Source: Acidobacteriaceae bacterium
GTDB lineage: Bacteria > Acidobacteriota > Terriglobia > Terriglobales > Acidobacteriaceae
NCBI GenBank assembly: GCA_003133425.1
Contig: PKXI01000421.1
Location: 31,016 to 42,032 of the forward strand
DNA length: 11,017 nucleotides
Reading direction: 5' to 3'
Made by a program: the position numbers and the translations under genes. Below the pieces are notes generated by a model. The model was not told where the DNA came from. It worked only from the letters and a program-made list of their open reading frames with translations, and did no database searches. Of the stretch, positions 1 to 5,751 are shown in pieces. How positions within the stretch are numbered: the first letter of the stretch is position 1; every line of letters begins with the position of its first letter.

Positions 1-117
1 ACAAGATCCCGCGTCAGCTTCTTTCTTAACCGGTTTCGCGATCTCGGCTACATTGACTACAGCCCGGCCGGGATGTCCATAAATAGTTCACTGGTCAACG
101 TTGTCCTGAACGACTGA
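1..117 (+). CDS. Crp/Fnr-family transcriptional regulator, C-terminal end (partial)
   Basis: The window opens inside a reading frame of 38 codons followed by TGA at 115-117. The encoded tail begins TRSRVSFFLNRFRDLGYIDY and ends SLVNVVLND. It is the recognition helix and wing of a Crp-type helix-turn-helix, and it matches the same part of the complete regulator at 616-1326 (TRSRVSFFMNRFRALGFISY ... SLLNVVLLD). The N-terminal cyclic-nucleotide-like domain lies outside the window, so nothing can be said about ligand. It would be a DNA-binding dimer in the cytoplasm. Its presence directly before a complete paralog suggests local duplication. Confidence 0.85.
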   Translation, partial: TRSRVSFFLNRFRDLGYIDYSPAGMSINSSLVNVVLND

Positions 118-212
118 CTCGCATCCCGTTGCCCGGGCTACTGTGCCGTAGTCAGGCGAGAACCCGGGCCGACAGCATGGCGCCAGCGGCAATACTGGAA
201 CTAGCACATTCC

Positions 213-239
213 TTGACACTTGAGGGTTGCCGGTCTAAT
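213..239 (+). promoter_or_regulatory. Possible sigma70-type promoter upstream of the second Crp/Fnr gene
   Basis: A perfect TTGACA at 213-218 is followed by TCTAAT at 234-239 (5 of 6 matches to TATAAT). The spacing is only 15 bp, shorter than the usual 16-18, and the leader to the start codon would be about 370 bases. It is weak evidence for a promoter; only the -35 match is striking. Confidence 0.25.
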
Positions 240-557
240 TCTCACCTGGTTTCTATCCTGGGGGTAAGACTGAGTTTGCCGCACACACCACCGAGAGTCA
301 GGTTCCGCCTATTCTGCCGCCTTTGGCACGAATTGCGTCGTCCCGCACAACTCCTTGAAAAGTTGAGCAAAACAGAACAGACAGTTCCCCTGTGCGCAGG
401 CGATGATGGCCTAGACATGAGTGTAGTAAAGCTCAAGTGCGGGAGAGCTGCTCAGAAAACTACGGCCTCCCCAAAGGTAGCGACGCGAAGTAAGTGTTGC
501 CGATCAGGCTGTACGGAATGCTCTGTTCGAATCTTCTTGAAGCACTTTCTCCCCGGC

Positions 558-574
558 CTTTGATTGGACCAAAG
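558..574. promoter_or_regulatory. Inverted repeat, possible regulator operator
   Basis: CTTTG (558-562) and CAAAG (570-574) are perfect inverted arms, and inside them TTGG-A-CCAA (564-572) is a second perfect inverted repeat. The element ends 42 bases before the ATG of the Crp/Fnr-type gene, a position where autoregulatory sites often sit. It does not match the E. coli CRP (TGTGA-N6-TCACA) or FNR (TTGAT-N4-ATCAA) consensus well. Assignment as an operator is inference. Confidence 0.3.
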
Positions 575-615
575 CAGTCCTGGTCGCACATGCGGATCGG
601 CGTCAAGGAGGGACC

Positions 616-1326
616 ATGCTGACTACCAATACGAGCAACTCCACATTCGACCTTGCCGCTTTTCTTGCCCACGCCGGCCTTGGCCGAAGAATCGTCGAAT
701 TCAACGAAAGAGACAACCTCTTCACCCAGGGAGATCAGGCAGACTCCATCTTCTATCTTCAGCACGGCCGGGCAAAGCTTACCGTCGTTTCGCAGGCCGG
801 TAAAGAGGCCACCATTACGCTGCTCTCTTCCGGCGACTTTGTTGGTGAGGCGGCGCTGGCGGCCGTGCCTGGGCTTCGTTTGTCCACTGCCACCGCGCTC
901 GTCAGATGCGTTGCGCTCAAAATCACGCGGGAGGAGATGATCCGCGTGATGCATCAGGAGCATGAGCTCTCCGATATGTTCATGAAGTTCCTGCTGGAGC
1001 GCAGCATGCGCACCCAGGCCGACCTGGTCGACCAGCTTTTCAACTCCAGCGAAAAACGTTTGGCCCGAATTCTTTTACTGATGGCGGAGTTTGGCAAGCC
1101 AGGAGAGCCGGAAACCTTCATTCCTCCGATTACGCAGGAAACCCTGGCAGAGATGATTGGCACAACGCGATCCCGCGTCAGCTTCTTCATGAATCGCTTT
1201 CGTGCGCTCGGGTTTATCAGTTACAACGGCCGCATCCAGGTGCATAAGTCGCTGCTCAATGTTGTCCTGCTGGACCAGCTACCCGAGCACAACGCTGAAA
1301 AGCCGCGCATTCTTTCCATCGCGTGA
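616..1326 (+). CDS. Crp/Fnr-family transcriptional regulator
   Basis: This 236-residue protein has the usual length and order of the Crp/Fnr family. A cyclic-nucleotide-binding-like beta barrel lies at about residues 23-115 (GD at 39-40, a SGDFVGEAAL loop at 72-81 corresponding to the phosphate-binding cassette), a dimer helix at about 118-145, and a winged helix-turn-helix at about 170-212 (ITQETLAEMIGTTRSRVSFF). The start is fixed by a strong ribosome site, AAGGAGGG, a few bases before the ATG. There are no N-terminal cysteines (the only cysteine is residue 98), so an FNR-type iron-sulfur oxygen sensor is unlikely. The cassette arginine context (GLRLSTATA) differs from E. coli CRP (RSA), so the ligand is unknown. 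It is the second of two tandem paralogs and probably controls genes elsewhere, possibly also itself. Confidence 0.93.
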   Translation: MLTTNTSNSTFDLAAFLAHAGLGRRIVEFNERDNLFTQGDQADSIFYLQHGRAKLTVVSQAGKEATITLLSSGDFVGEAALAAVPGLRLSTATALVRCVALKITREEMIRVMHQEHELSDMFMKFLLERSMRTQADLVDQLFNSSEKRLARILLLMAEFGKPGEPETFIPPITQETLAEMIGTTRSRVSFFMNRFRALGFISYNGRIQVHKSLLNVVLLDQLPEHNAEKPRILSIA

Positions 1327-1449
1327 CCGTTTTCTCGCTCGTCAGATCGGGCGGCTTCACGGGTGAGCAAAACAGGTCAGCATGTTTATCGGAATCAGGC
1401 GATGCTTGGTCCAACGCTCCACATTTCTGCGTCCCTGGAAAGAGAATCA

Positions 1450-2013
1450 ATGCTCGAAGCACGCGGGAAACTGCTCATTGTTGACGAAGACGATTCGATT
1501 CGTACCTCTTTGTCTCCCCTCTTCTCCCAACTTGGATATCATGTGCGGTCCTGCGGGGACGGCTTCTCGGCCTTGGCGAAAATCCGCGAGGAGATTCCCA
1601 ACGTCATGCTCGCCGACCTGAGCATGGCGGGTATCCCGGTCCTTGAATTCCTTATGGTGGTCCGGCGATGGTTTCCATCCGTCCGGGTGATCGCCATGGG
1701 CGGGGCATTTTCAGGCAATCGCGTGCCGGCTGGGGTTGCGGCCGATGCTTTCTACCAGAAAGGTGCAGGTCCTGCGCGCTTGATCGAACAGGTGGACGCA
1801 ATGACCCAGCCCAAGCGATTTACCAGCCGTTTAAGTATGCAGAACCTATTCGGATTCCAGGTTTACGAGGCGATCCCTCCCCATCCTGGCACTGAGCCCT
1901 TGACGTTTCCTGCAAATCCCACATTGGTGTTTCCACTTCCGCAAAGGGAACAGCCGGGGAAACGAACCCTAATTGAAACAGTGATTCAGACTCAGAAGAC
2001 CTGCTCCTTATGA
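1450..2013 (+). CDS. Single-domain (receiver) response regulator, atypical active site
   Basis: The 187-residue protein has a CheY-like receiver at about residues 6-120. It shows an acidic pair D12/E13 in LLIVDEDDS, a phosphoacceptor aspartate D56 in VMLADLSM, and the conserved lysine K104 in AFYQKGAG. The Thr/Ser switch residue that normally follows beta-4 appears replaced by glycine (VIAMGG, residues 80-85), so signal transmission may be unusual. About 65 C-terminal residues, rich in proline, match no domain I recognise; there is no DNA-binding or enzymatic output domain. I chose the ATG at 1450 because GGAAAGAG precedes it and the receiver begins at once; an in-frame GTG at 1363 would add 29 unlikely residues. 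No histidine kinase is nearby, so it is an orphan. The stop overlaps the next start as ATGA, suggesting translational coupling. Confidence 0.82.
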   Translation: MLEARGKLLIVDEDDSIRTSLSPLFSQLGYHVRSCGDGFSALAKIREEIPNVMLADLSMAGIPVLEFLMVVRRWFPSVRVIAMGGAFSGNRVPAGVAADAFYQKGAGPARLIEQVDAMTQPKRFTSRLSMQNLFGFQVYEAIPPHPGTEPLTFPANPTLVFPLPQREQPGKRTLIETVIQTQKTCSL

Positions 2014-2201
2014 AATGTTCTCGTTGCGGTAGCTCCCGCGTCAAGACTTCTCGGATTCGCAGTTCAGATGCTCCAGAGCTGTGCATTGGGCGCCTTCCCG
2101 TGCGATGCTGGGATTGCGTATGGCGGTTTCGCGCCTGGCTGCCGCTGGTGCTGATTTCCAAGTTGATGGAAGAACCAAGAAGACGAATGAACGCTGAATA
2201 A
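2010..2201 (+). CDS. Small zinc-ribbon-type protein, translationally coupled to the receiver protein
   Basis: The 63-residue protein has two CxxC knuckles, C3-x2-C6 (MKCSRCGSS) and C33-x2-C36 (VRCWDC), about 27 residues apart, the pattern of a treble-clef or zinc-ribbon fold that binds one zinc ion. The rest is basic (RRR near the C-terminus) with a short hydrophobic stretch, AWLPLVLIS. Its ATG shares bases with the stop of the receiver gene (ATGA, 2010-2013), so it is probably made by reinitiation. It could bind nucleic acid or a protein partner; the function is unknown. The cysteine pattern and coupling make it a real gene despite its size. Confidence 0.72.
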   Translation: MKCSRCGSSRVKTSRIRSSDAPELCIGRLPVRCWDCVWRFRAWLPLVLISKLMEEPRRRMNAE

Positions 2202-2221
2202 CGCAGGATCTCAAAGGCGCG

Positions 2222-2243
2222 AATTTCCGTCGCCGAAATTTTC
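2222..2243. terminator. Possible bidirectional terminator between convergent genes
   Basis: AATTTC (2222-2227) and GAAATT (2235-2240) form a perfect 6-bp stem with a 7-base loop, followed by TTTC. It sits in the 87-bp gap between the plus-strand zinc-ribbon gene and the minus-strand glycosyltransferase. The stem is AT-rich and the T tract short, so it would be weak. Confidence 0.3.
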
Positions 2244-2288
2244 ACGTTGAGATTTTATACAGGTAAGCGATCCGCTAAGGCACAATAC

Positions 2289-3626
2289 TCAAATGGTTAA
2301 GAGCCGGCCTGCCGCAATCTTCTCGACCGACTGAGCGGGAAACCCCTTGTGCACAGGTTGCATGGTGTGAACCTGCGCCTGAGCGAAGGAATGCATATAG
2401 GATTGCGCTACGCGGTTCCAGACCATTTTGCGGGCATAGAGGTACGCGCGTTTGCGCATTGCCTTGCGTGCTGCGTCGTTGTCGAGCAGTTCAATTGCCG
2501 CAGCTGCGATGGCAGCCGGAGCCTCAAAGGGGACCAGCGTACCTCGTCCATCGCCGAGCAGTTCGGCGGCATGCCAATAGGGAGTGGAGATAATCGCCTT
2601 GCCGGCGCCCATGGCGTAGGCCAAAGTTCCTGACACTGCCTGCGCCACGTGACAGTATGGAGTGATGTAAATGTCGGCCGAGCCGACCAGCGTGGCCATC
2701 TCCTGAGGGCTGACGAAGCGGTTGTGGAAGATCACCTCACGCTCAACCCCGAGTTCCCTGGCCATGGCCTGCAACTGATCCCGGTATCGATCGCCCTCGC
2801 GTGCCCTGACATGCGGATGGGTCGCACCCGCGATGACGTAGACAGCGTTCTTGTGGCGGGCAAGAATGCTCGGTAGTGCCTGAATCACGTTCTCGAATCC
2901 CTTGTTGGGAGAGAGCAAGCCGAAGGTGAGCAGAACGAGCTTTTTCGAGATCGCGAGCGCATCCTTGTAAATTTCCGGCTCAACAAAGGGCATGTCGGGG
3001 ATGCCATGAGGAATAAGGTCGATCTTTGCGGCTGAAACTCCAAATACGTCCTGCAGAACGCTGGAAGAGTATTCGCTCATCACAATGAGACGCTCGGAGA
3101 GCGCGGCAATCTGCTGCATGACGCTTCTCTGATCGGGATCCGGCTGACGGAGAACGGTGTGAAGCGTTGTTACCACTGGCATGGTGAGATGCTGCAGCAG
3201 CTCCAGGACATGGCTACCGGCTTTTCCGCCAAAGATCCCGTATTCGTGCTGCAAGCACACAAGATCGACATTGCCGGCATTGAGAGAATTGGCGGTTGCC
3301 CGATAGCTGGAGATGTCGCCTTCCGCGATCACATTACGCACCCGGGCAGGGTAAACGTAGGAAGAATGCGGGTCGTTGACGGCCGCCACCCGCAAGCCGG
3401 AGGCTCCGTATTCGGCAGTGATCGCGTCGCATAGATCGGTCGTGAAAGTTGCGATTCCACACTGACGGGGAACGTGGTTTCCGACAACCGCTATCCGGAC
3501 CGGACGCAAACTGCCGGGCGAAGGCAGCAAAGAGAAGGATGCCACTTTTCCAAGTAATGGAAGCCGCGCCTCAAGCCGCATCGGCAAGCTCGGGTGCAAA
3601 TCCAGGGAGTTCTTCAGTTCGGGCAT
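2289..3626 (-). CDS. Glycosyltransferase, GT4-type (GT-B fold)
   Basis: The 445-residue protein has the two-domain layout of GT-B, family 4 transferases, which move a sugar from a nucleotide donor to an acceptor in the cytoplasm. The N-terminal domain starts at about residue 43 (PVRIAVVGNHVPRQCGIATF, with the glycine-rich acceptor loop) and includes LQHEYGIFGG near 125-134. The C-terminal donor domain begins near residue 235 (FGLLSPNKGFENVI) and holds SADIYITPY and AVSGTLAYAMGAGKAIIST near 330-348. The usual E-x7-E donor motif is not visible there: the first glutamate position is occupied by small residues, a feature to check against relatives. The start at 3626 is supported by AGGAG seven bases upstream (CAGGAGCTTGCA then ATG); an upstream in-frame ATG at 3728 would add 34 residues with no ribosome site. 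Donor and acceptor are unknown; exopolysaccharide or glycolipid synthesis is inference. Confidence 0.88.
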   Translation of the reverse strand: MPELKNSLDLHPSLPMRLEARLPLLGKVASFSLLPSPGSLRPVRIAVVGNHVPRQCGIATFTTDLCDAITAEYGASGLRVAAVNDPHSSYVYPARVRNVIAEGDISSYRATANSLNAGNVDLVCLQHEYGIFGGKAGSHVLELLQHLTMPVVTTLHTVLRQPDPDQRSVMQQIAALSERLIVMSEYSSSVLQDVFGVSAAKIDLIPHGIPDMPFVEPEIYKDALAISKKLVLLTFGLLSPNKGFENVIQALPSILARHKNAVYVIAGATHPHVRAREGDRYRDQLQAMARELGVEREVIFHNRFVSPQEMATLVGSADIYITPYCHVAQAVSGTLAYAMGAGKAIISTPYWHAAELLGDGRGTLVPFEAPAAIAAAAIELLDNDAARKAMRKRAYLYARKMVWNRVAQSYMHSFAQAQVHTMQPVHKGFPAQSVEKIAAGRLLTI

Positions 3627-3690
3627 TGCAAGCTCCTGACAACAAGCAGACGAACGCCAGTAGGCTCGGACGAAATCGTCCGCATGTAGG

Positions 3691-3948
3691 TTAGCGGCGA
3701 AGCGCCACGATTGTCGCCAGTGCTTCACTGGTAATGAAGACCATTAGGAAAACTGCGGCGCCAATACCCGTCGATAGCCCTGGAGACCCGTCATCGACGC
3801 GCGTGGGCGTCTGCGTCTCCGATCCTTCTTCTTTCATGGCCACTAATCGGAAGCCAGGCGTGAAGATGAAGCATCCGGTAGCGGACGCGGCCAAGTTTCC
3901 CACACTCGGGCCTAATTTAGAAAAACGGCGAAGAATGTTGCTCATCAT
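3691..3948 (-). CDS. Small putative membrane protein, unknown
   Basis: This 85-codon frame has a ribosome-site-like GAGG just upstream (the second ATG at 3945 gives the better spacing). The N-terminal half carries moderately hydrophobic ATGCFIFTPGFRLVAM; a charged and polar linker (KEEGSETQTPTR) follows, and the protein ends in a hydrophobic segment, GIGAAVFLMVFITSEALATIV, that could be a C-terminal membrane anchor. It ends 64 bases before the glycosyltransferase start and reads in the same direction, so the two may be cotranscribed. I recognise no family. A chance open frame cannot be excluded because the opposite strand is also open here. Confidence 0.42.
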   Translation of the reverse strand: MMSNILRRFSKLGPSVGNLAASATGCFIFTPGFRLVAMKEEGSETQTPTRVDDGSPGLSTGIGAAVFLMVFITSEALATIVALRR

Positions 3949-4362
3949 CGCCTCAATGTACTCGAACCTGTCTGCGCTGGCTGTTCCTTTTTGAACATTG
4001 AGCGGAGATTTCGCGTGGCCGGTTGAGCGCTGGATGGAGATAGGCGGCAGCAGCGAAGAAGGGGTGCTGCCTTAAGGGGATGGAGCCGTATGAACTGGCA
4101 TCGCTGCCGCCGCTTTTGGTGGGAGCACCTCCAAGCACTTTAGAGACGACAGGACATCTCGCGCTGGTCAATTCTGCTCACACTCCTTTTATTTTTAGCG
4201 ATTGGAGCAGAACTGACGATCTGGCACGGGGGGGTTTGGAGAAAGCCTGAACTGCAATGGAGCCGGCGAGTGGTGTGCTGAATTGAGCAGCCTGCTTTCC
4301 GCAAAGCGCGTAAACATGATCTCAGTTCGCTGAAAAGCTGATCGGACGCAAAAGGCAACGGT
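3949..4362. other. Anonymous region upstream of the repeat ORF
   Basis: About 410 bp without a supported gene. Minus-strand frames cross it but their translations are serine-, arginine- and cysteine-rich with no recognisable domain and no good ribosome site. A run of seven G lies near 4226-4232. It may be divergent promoter space or decayed coding sequence; I see no clear promoter or stem-loop. Confidence 0.4.
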
Positions 4363-4554
4363 GTGGAGATGGAACATACACGGTGCAAGATCGTGGCGAT
4401 TGAAATGAACGACCCTCGCGGCGCCGGACTACTCAGCGCCGTGACGATTGAGATGGAAGACTCTCGCTGCGGGAGCTTGGCCGAGAGCATGGTGCTTGAG
4501 GTGGAGGACTCTCGCTGCAGGCGTTCGACAATGAAGATGGAAGACCCCCGGTGC
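4363..4554. repeat. Five degenerate 24-bp repeats with 12/24/24/12-bp spacers
   Basis: Units lie at 4363-4386, 4399-4422, 4447-4470, 4495-4518 and 4531-4554, with consensus close to nTTGAGATGGAAGACTCTCG followed by CTGC. Units 3 and 4 share GACTCTCGCTGC exactly. All start-to-start distances are multiples of 12 and the spacer pattern is symmetrical. Spacers differ in sequence. Confidence 0.75.
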
Positions 4555-4578
4555 CAGAGTCTGCACATGAGCTGGTGA
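4363..4578 (+). CDS. Short ORF built of five EMED(S/P)RC-like repeats, unknown
   Basis: The frame starts at GTG (4363), with AAAGG seven bases upstream, and ends at TGA (4576-4578), giving 71 residues. Five related octapeptides occur: VEMEHTRC, IEMNDPRG, IEMEDSRC, LEVEDSRC and MKMEDPRC. Their starts lie 36, 48, 48 and 36 bases apart, so spacers are 4, 8, 8 and 4 residues (KIVA, AGLLSAVT, GSLAESMV, RRST). Copies differ at synonymous positions (GAG/GAA, CGC/CGG, CCT/CCC) while the peptide is kept, a hint of selection on protein. Four of the five carry cysteine, which could suggest metal binding or disulfides. It is the only plus-strand candidate in the right-hand 8.7 kb. I recognise no family; it may also be a non-coding repeat or be read on the other strand, which is also open. 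Confidence 0.4.
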   Translation: MEMEHTRCKIVAIEMNDPRGAGLLSAVTIEMEDSRCGSLAESMVLEVEDSRCRRSTMKMEDPRCQSLHMSW

Positions 4579-4673
4579 TTTCGACCTCAAAATACTCTCC
4601 GGCAACGCCCGCGTTTCAAGGCGTCAGCGGCAAGGTCGCCGCCCAGCTTGCTTCGACGAGCCCTGAATGTCTT

Positions 4674-5495
4674 CTATTCAAACTTGCCAGCTGAGTTCCT
4701 GAGAACGACATTGGAGAACACGCCCGTGTCCACGGTGACTGGATAATGCGGGCAAAAACCGATTCCAACATAAAACGGCCCGTCAAAATGTAGTTTGATT
4801 GGCGGCCCGAACTGGTGCATCGGCTCTCCTTGTACGCTGATCAGCAACGCGACGCTGTCTCCCCGCTTTTCCAGTCCGATCCGCTGAGGCATTACATTGG
4901 GAAGCATGCTGCCACTGATGCGGTACTGCATATCCTCGATCGAATGATTCTTTTCTGGACGTTGGGCAAGGTGGACCATGCCCGTTCCATGCTCAGCTGC
5001 CATAATCTCTTTCGAGTTGTCATCAAGGTCTTGCCGAATCATCAGAACTACCTTTCGGTCATGAGGAGGTTGCGCGACCGGAAAACTGACGTTCGCCTCA
5101 AATGATACATCCCCTGACATCTTCTTCCACAAGTAACGAAACTCATCGCGGGTGTACCAGATGTTGTAGCTCGCAGAGTTGATGGTGTATTGCTTCGTGG
5201 TGGCGTCGTAGCTGGCGCTTCCCGGCACGAGGGCACTTCCGATGTCAGACTGTCCCTGAAAAATCCCGATCGGCGTATCAAAATTCTTGCTTGCCCTATG
5301 AAAATCTGCTGGCGGCGGGTACTGCTTGTGCGTTGCTGAACCGGGTAACGCCCAATCAGGCACATCGGGAGTAGCCGCTGTTTGTGTGGGAGTCGTTTGT
5401 GCGCTTACCCAATGGGCTGGCATGCATAGTATTAAAGTCAGCAGGGCGCTTAAACACGTAAATGCAGACGCTAATCGGAATGTAGAAAGTCTCAT
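4674..5495 (-). CDS. Secreted ConA-like (DUF1349-type) protein
   Basis: The 273-residue protein begins with a Sec signal peptide (basic MRLSTFR, hydrophobic core, cleavage likely after VSA at residue 32). The mature part is a beta-rich sequence with alternating strands (YTINSASYNIWYTRDEFRYL, VVLMIRQDLDDNSKEIM, LHFDGPFYVGIGFC). It resembles the DUF1349/concanavalin A-like jelly-roll proteins often found beside glycosidases. These are thought to bind or act on carbohydrate, but no catalytic residues are evident. I chose the ATG at 5495; an in-frame TTG two codons earlier is possible, and neither has a clear ribosome site. Downstream of the two glycosidase genes on the same strand, it probably contributes to polysaccharide binding at the cell surface or periplasm. 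The family call is by sequence style; secretion is firm. Confidence 0.72.
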   Translation of the reverse strand: MRLSTFRLASAFTCLSALLTLILCMPAHWVSAQTTPTQTAATPDVPDWALPGSATHKQYPPPADFHRASKNFDTPIGIFQGQSDIGSALVPGSASYDATTKQYTINSASYNIWYTRDEFRYLWKKMSGDVSFEANVSFPVAQPPHDRKVVLMIRQDLDDNSKEIMAAEHGTGMVHLAQRPEKNHSIEDMQYRISGSMLPNVMPQRIGLEKRGDSVALLISVQGEPMHQFGPPIKLHFDGPFYVGIGFCPHYPVTVDTGVFSNVVLRNSAGKFE

Positions 5496-5751
5496 GTCCA
5501 ATAAACTATCAGATCAACTCCACAACTTTCCTCGCATCTCCTTCATCTTCGTCTTAGCAAGCTTGGCGCAAAACCTTCACTGCTCAAAACACAATTCACT
5601 TCCCCGCTCTTCATCGCTCCGCCCAAAGTCAGGCGCCGACGTCAATCCGGACGCACCCGTTCTATCGCTTTTCGTAAGAGCAGATTTAACGCGTCGTTCA
5701 AACGTCACATCCCCTAGGATCGCTCCTTCACTAATTCTGGGCACAGGTTCT
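5496..5751. other. Intergenic region between the ConA-like and Tat-hydrolase genes
   Basis: About 255 bp. A plus-strand frame runs through it and into the antisense of both neighbours, but it has no credible start or domain. It probably contains the promoter of the ConA-like gene; I find no clear -35/-10 pair or strong stem-loop. Confidence 0.4.

Larger units (their letters stand above)
118..615. other. Spacer between the two Crp/Fnr genes, no supported gene
   Basis: About 500 bp separate the two regulator genes. Open frames exist on both strands, but none has a convincing ribosome site or recognisable protein content (arginine- and serine-rich shadow-like translations). The stretch holds a consensus -35-like TTGACA at 213-218 and an inverted repeat at 558-574, both listed separately, and the strong ribosome site of the next gene. 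It most likely contains the promoter and a long leader for the second regulator. Confidence 0.5.

Noticed and set aside
129..563. Plus-strand ORF of 144 codons between the two regulators
   Set aside because: No ribosome site and arginine-, serine- and leucine-rich translation without recognisable features; probably chance in GC-rich DNA.
460..963. Minus-strand ORF of 167 codons
   Set aside because: It overlaps the well-supported Crp/Fnr gene and its strong ribosome site in antisense; the translation shows no domain.
616..1326. FNR-type oxygen sensor
   Set aside because: The N-terminal cysteine cluster needed for an iron-sulfur centre is absent.
1820..2245. Minus-strand ORF of 141 codons
   Set aside because: Antisense to the receiver and zinc-ribbon genes; lacks domain signals and ribosome site.
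3734..3994. Plus-strand ORF of 86 codons opposite the small membrane protein
   Set aside because: No ribosome site and no hydrophobic or domain pattern; the minus-strand reading has a ribosome site and a neighbour in the same direction.
4363..4554. CRISPR array
   Set aside because: Repeats are degenerate, spacers are only 12 or 24 bp, and no cas gene is present.
4140..4568. Minus-strand ORF of 142 codons over the repeats
   Set aside because: Only the repeat part shows order; the rest is serine- and arginine-rich with no family resemblance. The plus-strand ORF has a better start, though the question stays open.
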